Shown here in pieces: positions 1-8,466 of a stretch of 37,330 nt of DNA (position 1 is its first letter; each line of letters starts with the position of its first letter). Below the pieces are notes generated by a model. The model ran no database searches and was not told the origin of the DNA. It was given only the letters and a program-made list of their open reading frames with translations. The DNA comes from Bacteroidales bacterium (lineage in GTDB: Bacteria > Bacteroidota > Bacteroidia > Bacteroidales > UBA12077): assembly GCA_021740225.1 (NCBI GenBank), contig JAIPAF010000003.1:1-37330 (forward strand), read 5' to 3'. Position numbers and translations under genes: made by a program.

Positions 1-135
1 ATTCTAAAAGGTGATTTATAACAGGTTGATAATTCTAAAAAGAATTTGATAAATTTACCCTCCCGGTAAGAATAAGGGAAAATCCAAATAAAAATAAATT
101 AATAAATGTTGTAAAAATATAATAATAAACTAATT

Positions 136-143
136 AAAGGAGG
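136..143 (+). promoter_or_regulatory. Strong Shine-Dalgarno sequence AAAGGAGG before the 148 start codon
   Basis: taattAAAGGAGGtaatATG; 4-nt spacing to ATG at 148. Confidence 0.7.
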
Positions 144-147
144 TAAT

Positions 148-1371
148 ATGGCACTCAATAAATTAAACGGCATTCTCTATAACAATGTTAAACAGCTTGA
201 AGAAGAGGGAAGGGCAAAAGGAAAAGAGAAAGTCATCACCGGGATCATCAGGCCGAAAGACGGGAGAGGAACCCGGTATATTCTGGAAGGTTATGGCAAT
301 AAGGAATTTGTCAGGATGAACTCAAACGCCTACCTGGGATTGTCGCTTCGAAGCGACATGATTGAAACCGAAGAGCAGGGAGCGAGAGAATTCGGCGTAG
401 GTCCCGGGGCAGTACGATTCATCAACGGAACCTACAAATCTCACATAGAATTGGAAAAGCGACTTGCAGAATTTCATTCACGAGAGGAAGGGATGATTTT
501 CAGTTCGGCTTACGCCACCAGCCTGGGCGTGATCTATCCACTAACAACAAAAGAAACCATTCTGATCAGCGATGAGCTCAATCACAACTGCATCATCAAT
601 GCCATCCGGCTTAGCAAACCGGCAGGCAAAGAAATCTACTCACACAACAACATGGATGAGCTGGAAAATGCTCTTGAGCAAAGTGTCGGAAAAGGCAAAC
701 GGGTCCTGGTTGTTACCGACGGTATCTTCAGTATGCGCGGTGACCATGCGCCCCTGGATAAACTGGTGGAATTGTGCGAAAAATACAATGACCGGTTCGA
801 GGAAGGGGTCATCTCTGTTGTTGACGATTCCCACGGCGTTGGAGCATTCGGAGCATCCGGCAGAGGCGTGGAAGAATATACCGGAACAAAGGTAGATATA
901 TTGATCGGTACACTTGGAAAAGCATTTGGTGTTAACGGCGGATATGTGGTTTCCTCATCCGATGTAATCACCTACCTGAGGGAAACAGCTCCCACCTATG
1001 TTTACTCCAATCCCATTACAGTTTCAGAAACAGAAGCAGCCAAAAAAGCCCTCGATATAGTTGACTCGGAAGAGGGAAAGAAAATATTGGAACACCTCAG
1101 GGCAATGACCAAGCGTTTCGAAAACGGCTTGAAAGATGCCGGTTTTGAGACGATTGAAGGCGAACATCCGGTAGTTCCATTAATGGTAAGGGATACCCAA
1201 AAAACCAAAAAGATGGTAGCCTACCTGAATGAAAACGGGATTCTGGCCACCGGCTTAAGCTATCCGGTAGTGCCCATAGGCGATGAAGAAATCCGGTTCC
1301 AGATTGCAGCCGACCATACGGAAAAAGATATCGATTATGTGTTGAATGTTTTGAAGAATTATATGGGATAA
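148..1371 (+). CDS. PLP-dependent alpha-oxoamine synthase family protein (glycine C-acetyltransferase / 8-amino-7-oxononanoate synthase / serine palmitoyltransferase-like)
   Basis: 407-aa ORF; motifs NAYLGLS, GPGAVRFINGTYKSHIELEKRLAEFH, DDSHGVGAFG, GTLGKAFGVNGGYV (PLP lysine region) typical of the family; strong SD. Confidence 0.85.
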   Translation: MALNKLNGILYNNVKQLEEEGRAKGKEKVITGIIRPKDGRGTRYILEGYGNKEFVRMNSNAYLGLSLRSDMIETEEQGAREFGVGPGAVRFINGTYKSHIELEKRLAEFHSREEGMIFSSAYATSLGVIYPLTTKETILISDELNHNCIINAIRLSKPAGKEIYSHNNMDELENALEQSVGKGKRVLVVTDGIFSMRGDHAPLDKLVELCEKYNDRFEEGVISVVDDSHGVGAFGASGRGVEEYTGTKVDILIGTLGKAFGVNGGYVVSSSDVITYLRETAPTYVYSNPITVSETEAAKKALDIVDSEEGKKILEHLRAMTKRFENGLKDAGFETIEGEHPVVPLMVRDTQKTKKMVAYLNENGILATGLSYPVVPIGDEEIRFQIAADHTEKDIDYVLNVLKNYMG

Positions 1372-1382
1372 TTCTGAACCAT

Positions 1383-1532
1383 GTTAACAGTAAAAATGAT
1401 GTTGATGAATGGAATAATCTCACATCTACCCAGCAAAAAGGATTAAAGGAAAGTCATAAACAATTGGATAATAATGAAGGGATATCGCATAATCAGGTGA
1501 TGGAAAATAGTAGAAAAAAGTATAATGGCTGA
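1383..1532 (+). pseudogene. 5'-truncated antitoxin remnant of a RelE/ParE-type TA module
   Basis: In-frame reading VNSKNDVDEWNNLTSTQQKGLKESHKQLDNNEGISHNQVMENSRKKYNG* ends at the tga at 1530-1532. It resembles the C-terminal half of Bacteroidota RelE-associated antitoxins (W..L...Q..gl..s...ld.g..i.h..vm...rkky). No in-frame ATG or N-terminal half upstream. Confidence 0.5.
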
Positions 1533-1819
1533 AATAATATGGGGCCCCTCTTGCTAAAGAAGATCTGGAAAACATCCCCTACCTTAATGATAAATGGAGT
1601 GCTCGAACAGTCATTCAATTTCTTGATAAGATAGATCATATTACCCATCAAATCAAAACTAATCCATATCAATATCCGCACATCAATAAAGATTTGGGAA
1701 TTCGTAAATGTGTTATTACAAAACACAATATCCTCTTTTACCGGATCTATAATAACAATATTGAAGTTTTACGGGTATATGATGTCAGGCAAAATCCAAA
1801 TGATTTAAAGTTCAAATAA
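1525..1819 (+). pseudogene. Frameshifted RelE/ParE-family toxin
   Basis: ATG at 1525 reads MAEIIWG then stops. A 1-nt shift at the tgGGGcccc tract (1541-1548) restores APLAKEDLENIPYLNDKWSARTVIQFLDKIDHITHQIKTNPYQYPHINKDLGIRKCVITKHNILFYRIYNNNIEVLRVYDVRQNPNDLKFK*, a complete RelE/ParE-like toxin, ending at taa 1817-1819. Overlaps the antitoxin stop, as in TA operons. Confidence 0.65.
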
Positions 1820-1859
1820 ACTCATTATAAAACCTTTTCTTTAGTTTTATGCAAATGTC

Positions 1860-1867
1860 TATATTTG
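1860..1867 (+). promoter_or_regulatory. Candidate Bacteroidota -7 box (TAnnTTTG) upstream of gltX
   Basis: TATATTTG ~25 nt before the ATG at 1892; -33 element not clear. Confidence 0.3.
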
Positions 1868-1891
1868 CGCATAAAACAAAAAACAAATGAT

Positions 1892-3436
1892 ATGGCTCAA
1901 TCAGATATAAGGGTACGTTTTGCACCGAGTCCCACGGGACCACTTCATATGGGCGGAGTAAGAACTGCACTGTATAATTACTTGTTTGCGCGAAAACATA
2001 AAGGAACATTTGTTCTCAGAGTCGAGGATACCGATAGAACCCGTTATGTAGAGGGTGCAGAACAATACATCATAGATGCACTGAACTGGTGTGGACTCAG
2101 TTATGACGAGGGTGTGGATAAAGGCGGCGACTACGGCCCTTACAGGCAATCAGAACGCAGCATGCTTTACCGGCAATATGCGGAAAAGATGGTGCAGGAA
2201 GGAACCGCCTACTATGCCTTTGATACAAGTGAAGAACTGGAAGCCATGCGGGAAAGACTTAAACAGCAGAAAAGCGACATCCAGCAATACAACGCAGTAA
2301 CCCGTGGCGACATGAGAAATTCACTCACGCTTTCCCGGGAAGAAGTCAATGAATTGATCAATAAAAATGAGCCATATGTGATCCGATTCAAAATGCCGGA
2401 AGATCAGCACATTGCGGTCAATGACCTGATCCGTGGCGAAGTGGAGGTAAACACCAATCAGCTTGACGATAAAATACTGTTCAAATCCGACGGCATGCCT
2501 ACTTATCATCTGGCCAATGTGGTAGACGATCGTGAGATGAAGATCAGCCATGTGATCCGTGGCGAAGAATGGCTGCCCTCCCTCCCGCTCCATTTTTTAC
2601 TTTACGAAGCGCTCGGATGGAAAGAGGAGATGCCCGTTTTTGCTCATTTGCCGTTAATATTAAACCCCAGTGGTAAAGGGAAGCTCAGCAAACGCGACGG
2701 GAAAAAACAGGGATTCCCTGTTTTTCCCATGCAATGGACAGATCCTGAAACCGGCGAAACATTCAAAGGATATAAGGAATGGGGATACCTGCCTGAGGCA
2801 TTTATCAACATCCTGGCCTTTCTGGGATGGAATCCCGGCACCGATCGCGAGCTCTATACACTTGACGAGCTGATAGAAGCCTTCGAACTGGAAAAGGTTG
2901 GCAAAGCAGGGTCTAAGTTCGATCCGGACAAAGCCAAATGGTTCAACCATCAATACCTGATGAAAAAGTCGGACAATGAGCTGGCCATGCTTTTCATGCC
3001 CGTATTAAAAAAGAAAGGATATGAACCTCCCTTTGAATTTGTCAGGGAAGTCTGCAGTCTTGTGAAGGAAAGGGTTTACCTCATTAATGAAATATGGGAT
3101 CACTCGTTCTTCTTCTTTCAACCTCCCGAGAAATACGATCAAAAGATGGTTAAAAAGAAATGGAAGGAACACACCCCGGAATTGCTGAATGAACTCAAGG
3201 AAAGACTAAAAGCCCTGGATGAATTTCAAGCAGATATCATCAAGGATACAGTAAAGAAGCTCACCCAGGAAAAAGAAGTGGGTATGGGACAGGTCATGCT
3301 GCCCCTGCGCATTTCCCTTGTAGGAACAGGAATGGGACCGGACGTAGCCAAGATCATAGAAATGATCGGCAAAGAAGAAACGATCAGGAGGATAGAGAAG
3401 GCGGTGGAAAATATTAACACAGGGAATGCTTCTTAA
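1892..3436 (+). CDS. gltX: Glutamate--tRNA ligase
   Basis: MAQSDIRVRFAPSPTGPLHMGGVRTALYNYLFARKHKGTFVLRVEDTDRTR class I HIGH-type motif; KLSKRDG KMSKS-type motif. The ORF track starts at TTG 1865; the ATG at 1892 matches the family N-terminus better. Confidence 0.95.
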   Translation: MAQSDIRVRFAPSPTGPLHMGGVRTALYNYLFARKHKGTFVLRVEDTDRTRYVEGAEQYIIDALNWCGLSYDEGVDKGGDYGPYRQSERSMLYRQYAEKMVQEGTAYYAFDTSEELEAMRERLKQQKSDIQQYNAVTRGDMRNSLTLSREEVNELINKNEPYVIRFKMPEDQHIAVNDLIRGEVEVNTNQLDDKILFKSDGMPTYHLANVVDDREMKISHVIRGEEWLPSLPLHFLLYEALGWKEEMPVFAHLPLILNPSGKGKLSKRDGKKQGFPVFPMQWTDPETGETFKGYKEWGYLPEAFINILAFLGWNPGTDRELYTLDELIEAFELEKVGKAGSKFDPDKAKWFNHQYLMKKSDNELAMLFMPVLKKKGYEPPFEFVREVCSLVKERVYLINEIWDHSFFFFQPPEKYDQKMVKKKWKEHTPELLNELKERLKALDEFQADIIKDTVKKLTQEKEVGMGQVMLPLRISLVGTGMGPDVAKIIEMIGKEETIRRIEKAVENINTGNAS

Positions 3437-3628
3437 GGAGGATTTTGCTGGAAAAGCATACAATCAAGGAGGTAAACATTCATTAGCTTAACAGTTTATT
3501 AAAGGCTTGAATTTCAAATATATTTATATGCCAATTCAAAAACGCTGCCTGTATCATGCAAAATATAAATGATGCAAAAGTAGGGATTGAATGCATAAAA
3601 CCTTGTTAAATCTTTTCCAAAAATAAAT

Positions 3629-3682
3629 CATATTTAAAAATTTTGGCTTAATTTTTGAACCATATTTAAAAATTTTGGCTTA
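3629..3682. repeat. 22-bp perfect direct repeat, two copies with a 32-bp period
   Basis: catatttaaaaattttggctta at 3629-3650 and 3661-3682, just upstream of the ORF at 3708. Confidence 0.85.
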
Positions 3683-3707
3683 GCCTTTCAACAAATAAAA
3701 TATTATC

Positions 3708-4841
3708 ATGTATTCTAGAGATATAGAACTTCTAATCAAGAAATATTTAAACAGTAAGGAAATCATCATCATCTATGGTGCTCGCCAAACGGGTAAAACT
3801 ACCCTGTTAAACAAAATGTTCTCTGGTGATCAAGATGCATTGATCCTCAATTGCGAAAGGCCCGATATAAAAGATGTATTGGAAAATATGGATCTCAGCC
3901 AATATCGCTTATTATTCCGGAACAAAAAAGTGATTGCCCTTGATGAGGCCCAAACAATACAAAATATAGGCAAAATCCTGAAAATAATATATGATTCTCC
4001 TGAATTTAATCATAAGATCATTGCAACAGGTTCAAGTAGTTTTGATCTTGCCGGTAAGATTTCTGAACCCCTAACCGGAAGGAACATCAAATTCAGGATA
4101 TTTCAGTTATCATATAATGAAATTGCTGAAAACAAATCATGGTTGTGGTGCATGGAAAATATGGAAGAACTCCTAATATACGGATCTTATCCTGGTATAA
4201 TAGACAAACCAATAACAGAAAAAGAATTAATGCTTAGCAACTTAGCCTCCGATTATTTGTATAAGGACATATTTGAACTGGAACAGATCAGAAATCATAG
4301 TATTTTGAGAAAGCTGGTCAAAGCCCTTTCCTGGCAAATCGGTTCGCAGGTGTCATACAATGAAATTGCCAATATGATTGGTACTTCAATGAAAACGGTT
4401 GAAAAATATATTGACCTTCTTGAAAAATCATTTGTGGTATTCGGACTATCATCATTTAACAAAAACCTGCGGAATGAAATAAAAAAAAGCAGGAAGTACT
4501 ATTTTTACGACAATGGTATAAGAAATGCCGCGATAAGCAACTTTTCATCTCTTACAAACAGACAGGACAAAGGTGCTTTATGGGAAAATTTTTGCATGAG
4601 CGAAAGAATAAAATACAATTCAATCCATAATCCTTTGGTAAATGTATTCTTTTGGAGAACTTACGACGGTGGGGAGATTGATTTGGTTGAAGAAAAAAAT
4701 GAAAGGATATATGCATTCGAATTCAAATATAACCCGAAATCAAAAGTTAAAATTCCGAAAAGTTTTGTCAATGCATACCATCCTCAATTGTCCCAAGTGG
4801 TTGCTTTGGAAAATGTTCATGAATTTCTGTTGAAGAGCTAA
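3708..4841 (+). CDS. AAA family ATPase with C-terminal DUF4143-type domain
   Basis: Walker A GARQTGKTTLLNKM; Walker B-like KVIALDEAQ; sensor ATGSSSFDL; C-terminal FFWRTYDGGEIDLVEEKNERIYAFEFKY nuclease-like/DUF4143 pattern. Confidence 0.85.
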   Translation: MYSRDIELLIKKYLNSKEIIIIYGARQTGKTTLLNKMFSGDQDALILNCERPDIKDVLENMDLSQYRLLFRNKKVIALDEAQTIQNIGKILKIIYDSPEFNHKIIATGSSSFDLAGKISEPLTGRNIKFRIFQLSYNEIAENKSWLWCMENMEELLIYGSYPGIIDKPITEKELMLSNLASDYLYKDIFELEQIRNHSILRKLVKALSWQIGSQVSYNEIANMIGTSMKTVEKYIDLLEKSFVVFGLSSFNKNLRNEIKKSRKYYFYDNGIRNAAISNFSSLTNRQDKGALWENFCMSERIKYNSIHNPLVNVFFWRTYDGGEIDLVEEKNERIYAFEFKYNPKSKVKIPKSFVNAYHPQLSQVVALENVHEFLLKS

Positions 4842-4957
4842 ATGAATGAATCCATTTTCCTCCAGGCTTTATTACCGACGATTTAAATCCCGGGACCAAT
4901 GATAATATGGACCTCGGTGGATAAATCGTATCACTGGCTTGCGATATTTCCCCGTAA

Positions 4958-4988
4958 TTGTAGAGAAGTAGGCCGTACGTCCCTACAA
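4958..4988. repeat. 31-nt REP-like imperfect palindrome / possible bidirectional terminator
   Basis: ttgtagagaagtaggccgtacgtccctacaa; outer arms ttgtag/ctacaa pair perfectly, 11 of the first 13 positions pair; lies between convergent genes. Confidence 0.5.
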
Positions 4989-4997
4989 GACTATATT

Positions 4998-6773
4998 TTA
5001 TTTATTCTTCTGTTTGTTTTTCTGCTTTTTGGGTTGCTGTTTCTGTTGTTTTGCAATCTTGGCCCAGGTATCCTTCAGGGTAACGGTGCGGTTGAAAACA
5101 AGCTTTTTGTGGGGATCACAGTATCGGTCCACACAGAAGTAACCTTTGCGTTCAAACTGGAACTTATCCTCCGGTTTGGCATCTTTAATAAAAGGCTCCA
5201 GCATGCAATTTTCCAATATGTGAAGGGAATCGGGATTAAGATTTGCCCTGAAATCCTTTCTTTCTTCGTCTACTTTATCCGGATCTTCGGTCATGAAAAG
5301 CCGGTCGTACTGGCGTACCTCAACCGGTATGGCATGCTTTGCCGAAACCCAGTGCAGTGTTCCTTTAACTTTTCGGCCGTCAGGTGATTGACCTCCCCGG
5401 GATGACGGATCATAAGTACACCGAATTTCTGTAATTTCCCCGGATGCATCTTTTACAACATCTTCGCAGGTGATGAAATAAGCATAACGTAATCTTACTT
5501 CCCGGCCTGGTGCCAGACGGAAGAACTTTTTAGGCGGCTCTTCCATAAAATCATTGCGTTCGATGAAAATTTCACGGGAGAAAGGCACCTCTCTTTTTCC
5601 CATGCTTTCATCTTCGGGATTGTTCACAGCATCAAGCTCTTCTTCCTCATTCTCGGGGTAGTTGGTGATGACTACCTTTACCGGATCAAGAACACCCATC
5701 ACCCGCTGGGCTTTTTTATTAAGGTCTTCCCTAAGGCTGTTTTCAAGAAGCGCCATGTCAATGATATTATCTCGCTTGGCAATCCCCACTCTTTCAGAAA
5801 AATCCCGGATAGAAGCCGGAGTATATCCTCTTCTCCGTAAACCTGAAATGGTAGGCATTCTGGGATCGTCCCAGCCATCCACTGTACCATCTTCAACCAG
5901 TTGCAGCAGTTTCCTCTTGCTCATTACGGTATAACCCAGGTTCAGCCGGGCAAATTCTATTTGCCTCGGCCGGTAATCCCCTTCGGCAATATGATCAAGC
6001 AACCAGTCGTAAAGCGGCCGATGTACTTCAAATTCCATAGTGCACAAACTGTGAGTAATGCCTTCAATATAATCACACTGACCATGCGCCATATCATACA
6101 TGGGATAAATACACCACTCATCCCCGGTCCGGGGATGAGCCATGTGCCTGATCCTGTATAAAACCGGATCGCGCAGATGCATATTGGGCGAGCTCATATC
6201 AATTTTGGCCCTCAGCTGATAACGCCCCTCCGGAAATTCTCCTTCTTTCATTCGCCGGAAAAGATCCAGGTTCTCCTCAACCGGACGATCCCTATAAGGA
6301 CTTTCTTTGCCCGGCTCAGTAGGTGTGCCCCGGGAATTTTTGATCTCATCGGGAGTCATCTCACAAACAAAAGCCTTCCCCTGCTTGATCAGTTTTTCGG
6401 CAAATTCATACAGCCTCTCAAAATAATCGGAAGCATAATACTCTCTCCCCTCCCAGTCGAATCCAAGCCAATGAATGTCTTCCTTAATTGAATCAATATA
6501 TACCTGTTCCTCTTTCAAAGGATTGGTATCGTCAAAACGAAGATTGGTCTTCCCGTTATATTTCCCGGCCAGGCCAAAATTCAGACAAATGGATTTGGCA
6601 TGTCCTATATGTAAAAATCCGTTCGGTTCGGGGGGGAAACGGGTGTGGATCCGCCCTCCGTTTTTGTTTTTACTCAAATCTTCCTCAATGATCTGTTCTA
6701 TAAAATTCAAGGATTTCTTTTTTCCTTCCTCGTTTTTTTCATTATTTGCCATGAGCTCAAAAGGTTTATTCAT
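4998..6773 (-). CDS. glnS: Glutaminyl-tRNA synthetase
   Basis: [58 protein letters not shown]; Lys/Gln-rich C-terminal tail. Confidence 0.95.
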   Translation of the reverse strand: MNKPFELMANNEKNEEGKKKSLNFIEQIIEEDLSKNKNGGRIHTRFPPEPNGFLHIGHAKSICLNFGLAGKYNGKTNLRFDDTNPLKEEQVYIDSIKEDIHWLGFDWEGREYYASDYFERLYEFAEKLIKQGKAFVCEMTPDEIKNSRGTPTEPGKESPYRDRPVEENLDLFRRMKEGEFPEGRYQLRAKIDMSSPNMHLRDPVLYRIRHMAHPRTGDEWCIYPMYDMAHGQCDYIEGITHSLCTMEFEVHRPLYDWLLDHIAEGDYRPRQIEFARLNLGYTVMSKRKLLQLVEDGTVDGWDDPRMPTISGLRRRGYTPASIRDFSERVGIAKRDNIIDMALLENSLREDLNKKAQRVMGVLDPVKVVITNYPENEEEELDAVNNPEDESMGKREVPFSREIFIERNDFMEEPPKKFFRLAPGREVRLRYAYFITCEDVVKDASGEITEIRCTYDPSSRGGQSPDGRKVKGTLHWVSAKHAIPVEVRQYDRLFMTEDPDKVDEERKDFRANLNPDSLHILENCMLEPFIKDAKPEDKFQFERKGYFCVDRYCDPHKKLVFNRTVTLKDTWAKIAKQQKQQPKKQKNKQKNK

Positions 6774-6914
6774 TCACCCGATAAGTAACTGTAGAAACAA
6801 AATGGTACTTAACGACCAAAAAAAGAATGTTAATTTTGTATCCAGTCGTACAAAAATATTTGATTTTATTGAATAAATCATTTACAGCATTATAAATCTT
6901 AATAATTTTTAGTT

Positions 6915-7265
6915 ATGGGAATGATTCAGCTCGAAGACATGGAATTTTACGCATTTCACGGTCATTTTAAAGAAGAACAGATCGTGGGAAACCGCTTTCT
7001 GGTGAACCTGACCATTCATACGGCCATGAAAAAACCGGCACAAAGTGATAACCTGAAAGACGCACTCAACTATCAAACCGCCTATGAAATCGTTAAAAAG
7101 GAGATGGAAGAAAAGTCGCACTTGCTGGAGCACATCGCAGGCCGGATCCTGGATATGCTCTACCATCATTTTGATACCATTGAAAAAGCTACGATCAAAG
7201 TATCAAAAATGAATCCTCCAACGGGAGGAAAAATGAAATGCGTGAGCGTAACCCTGGAGAAATAG
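6915..7265 (+). CDS. folB: Dihydroneopterin aldolase
   Basis: 116-aa ORF; MIQLEDMEFYAFHGHFKEEQIVGNRFLVNLTI ... KVSKMNPPTGGKMKCVSVTLEK typical FolB signature. Confidence 0.88.
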   Translation: MGMIQLEDMEFYAFHGHFKEEQIVGNRFLVNLTIHTAMKKPAQSDNLKDALNYQTAYEIVKKEMEEKSHLLEHIAGRILDMLYHHFDTIEKATIKVSKMNPPTGGKMKCVSVTLEK

Positions 7266-7455
7266 TCTGATCAAAAAAGCTTCACGGGAATTGTGGTTTT
7301 TGTTAACATGGCATCTTAGCATATGAGTAGGAAAGGAAAGCCCTGAATAAATACAATGAACTAAAAGCAGGATTAGATAAAGCATAACTGTGTAGCTTGA
7401 CAGTTCGATATATTTTTCGTATCTTGTCTCCCTTTAATTAAATCGGTAGTTTATT

Positions 7456-7800
7456 ATGATTCAAGAATATGGTTTTGGGAAGATGGTTATTAACGGGGAA
7501 ACTTATGAACAGGACCTTATCATCACTAAAGATAAAGTCATACCGGACTGGTGGCGCAAAAAAGGCCACCAACTCCAGCTTGATGACCTCGAAGAAGTTC
7601 TGGAAAATTATAAGCCAGAAGTATTGGTTGTAGGGAAAGGCCAATTCGGCATGATGAGTATTGACAATAACATAACAAATTATTTACATGAGCACAATAT
7701 CTCCTTACAACACAAAAAAACCGGGAAAGCAGTTCAGATTTTCAACAAATTGTATCATGAAGGGAAAAACGTAGTCGGAGCCTTTCACCTCACCTGTTGA
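7456..7800 (+). CDS. Mth938-like domain-containing protein (DUF498 family)
   Basis: IQEYGFGKMVINGETYEQDLIITKDKVIPDWWRKKGHQLQLDDLEEVLE...EVLVVGKGQFGMM; TGKAVQIFNKL. Confidence 0.75.
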   Translation: MIQEYGFGKMVINGETYEQDLIITKDKVIPDWWRKKGHQLQLDDLEEVLENYKPEVLVVGKGQFGMMSIDNNITNYLHEHNISLQHKKTGKAVQIFNKLYHEGKNVVGAFHLTC

Positions 7801-7855
7801 TGAGAAAAAAATCCCATAGCAATTTGTCTTTTTTTTATCACTTTCAAACGGGGTT

Positions 7856-8458
7856 ATGAAAAAAACAATCCTTATTATAGTGCTCACAGGTTTTATGCTT
7901 CCAGTACTAGCACAGCGTTTTCACGGAGGTGCTATGCTGGGTCTGGCAGCAACACAAATAGACGGTGATAACCTCGGGGGATATAACAAACCGGGCATTC
8001 GGGGAGGAGGATGGGTCAATACCCCCGTTTCCGAAAGCCTCGTCATGCAATTGGAACTGGAATTCATACAAAAAGGCAGCAAAGTTTCCCAGAACGAACT
8101 TAAAAATAAAGAGTATTATCATGCCCGGCTGAATTACCTCCAGGCTCCCGTATTGGTTCAAACATCATTAATGACCAGACTAACCGGTGAGGCAGGAATC
8201 GCAGGAGCTTACCTGGTTGCTTCATTGGAAGATGATGATGGGGGTGGTTTTATTGAAGCTGATCCTCCCTTTGACCAATTTGAATTATCAGGATTACTGG
8301 GACTGAACTACGAGTTAAGCGAACACTTCATTGCCAATGTCCGGTTCAACTATTCCCTGCTTCCCGTGAGGCCACACCCGGGCAATCAATCTTATTGGCT
8401 CGACAGGGGGCAATTCAACAATGCCATGCTGTTTTCGCTGTATTACCGAATTGACTGA
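7856..8458 (+). CDS. Secreted outer-membrane beta-barrel protein (PorT-like)
   Basis: N-terminal signal peptide MKKTILIIVLTGFMLPVLAQ; alternating beta-barrel pattern; FHGGAMLGLAATQIDGDNLGGYNKPGI; aromatic-rich C-terminus. Confidence 0.7.
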   Translation: MKKTILIIVLTGFMLPVLAQRFHGGAMLGLAATQIDGDNLGGYNKPGIRGGGWVNTPVSESLVMQLELEFIQKGSKVSQNELKNKEYYHARLNYLQAPVLVQTSLMTRLTGEAGIAGAYLVASLEDDDGGGFIEADPPFDQFELSGLLGLNYELSEHFIANVRFNYSLLPVRPHPGNQSYWLDRGQFNNAMLFSLYYRID

Positions 8459-8466
8459 GGGAACAT

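Noticed and set aside
3708-4841. DUF4143 ATPase as part of a phage-defence system
   Set aside because: Stand-alone ATPase flanked by tRNA synthetase genes; no nuclease, methylase or other defence partner nearby.
4899-5387. 162-aa + strand ORF overlapping the glnS 3' end
   Set aside because: Mostly antisense to well-supported glnS; hydrophobic start arises from the Lys/Gln tail complement.
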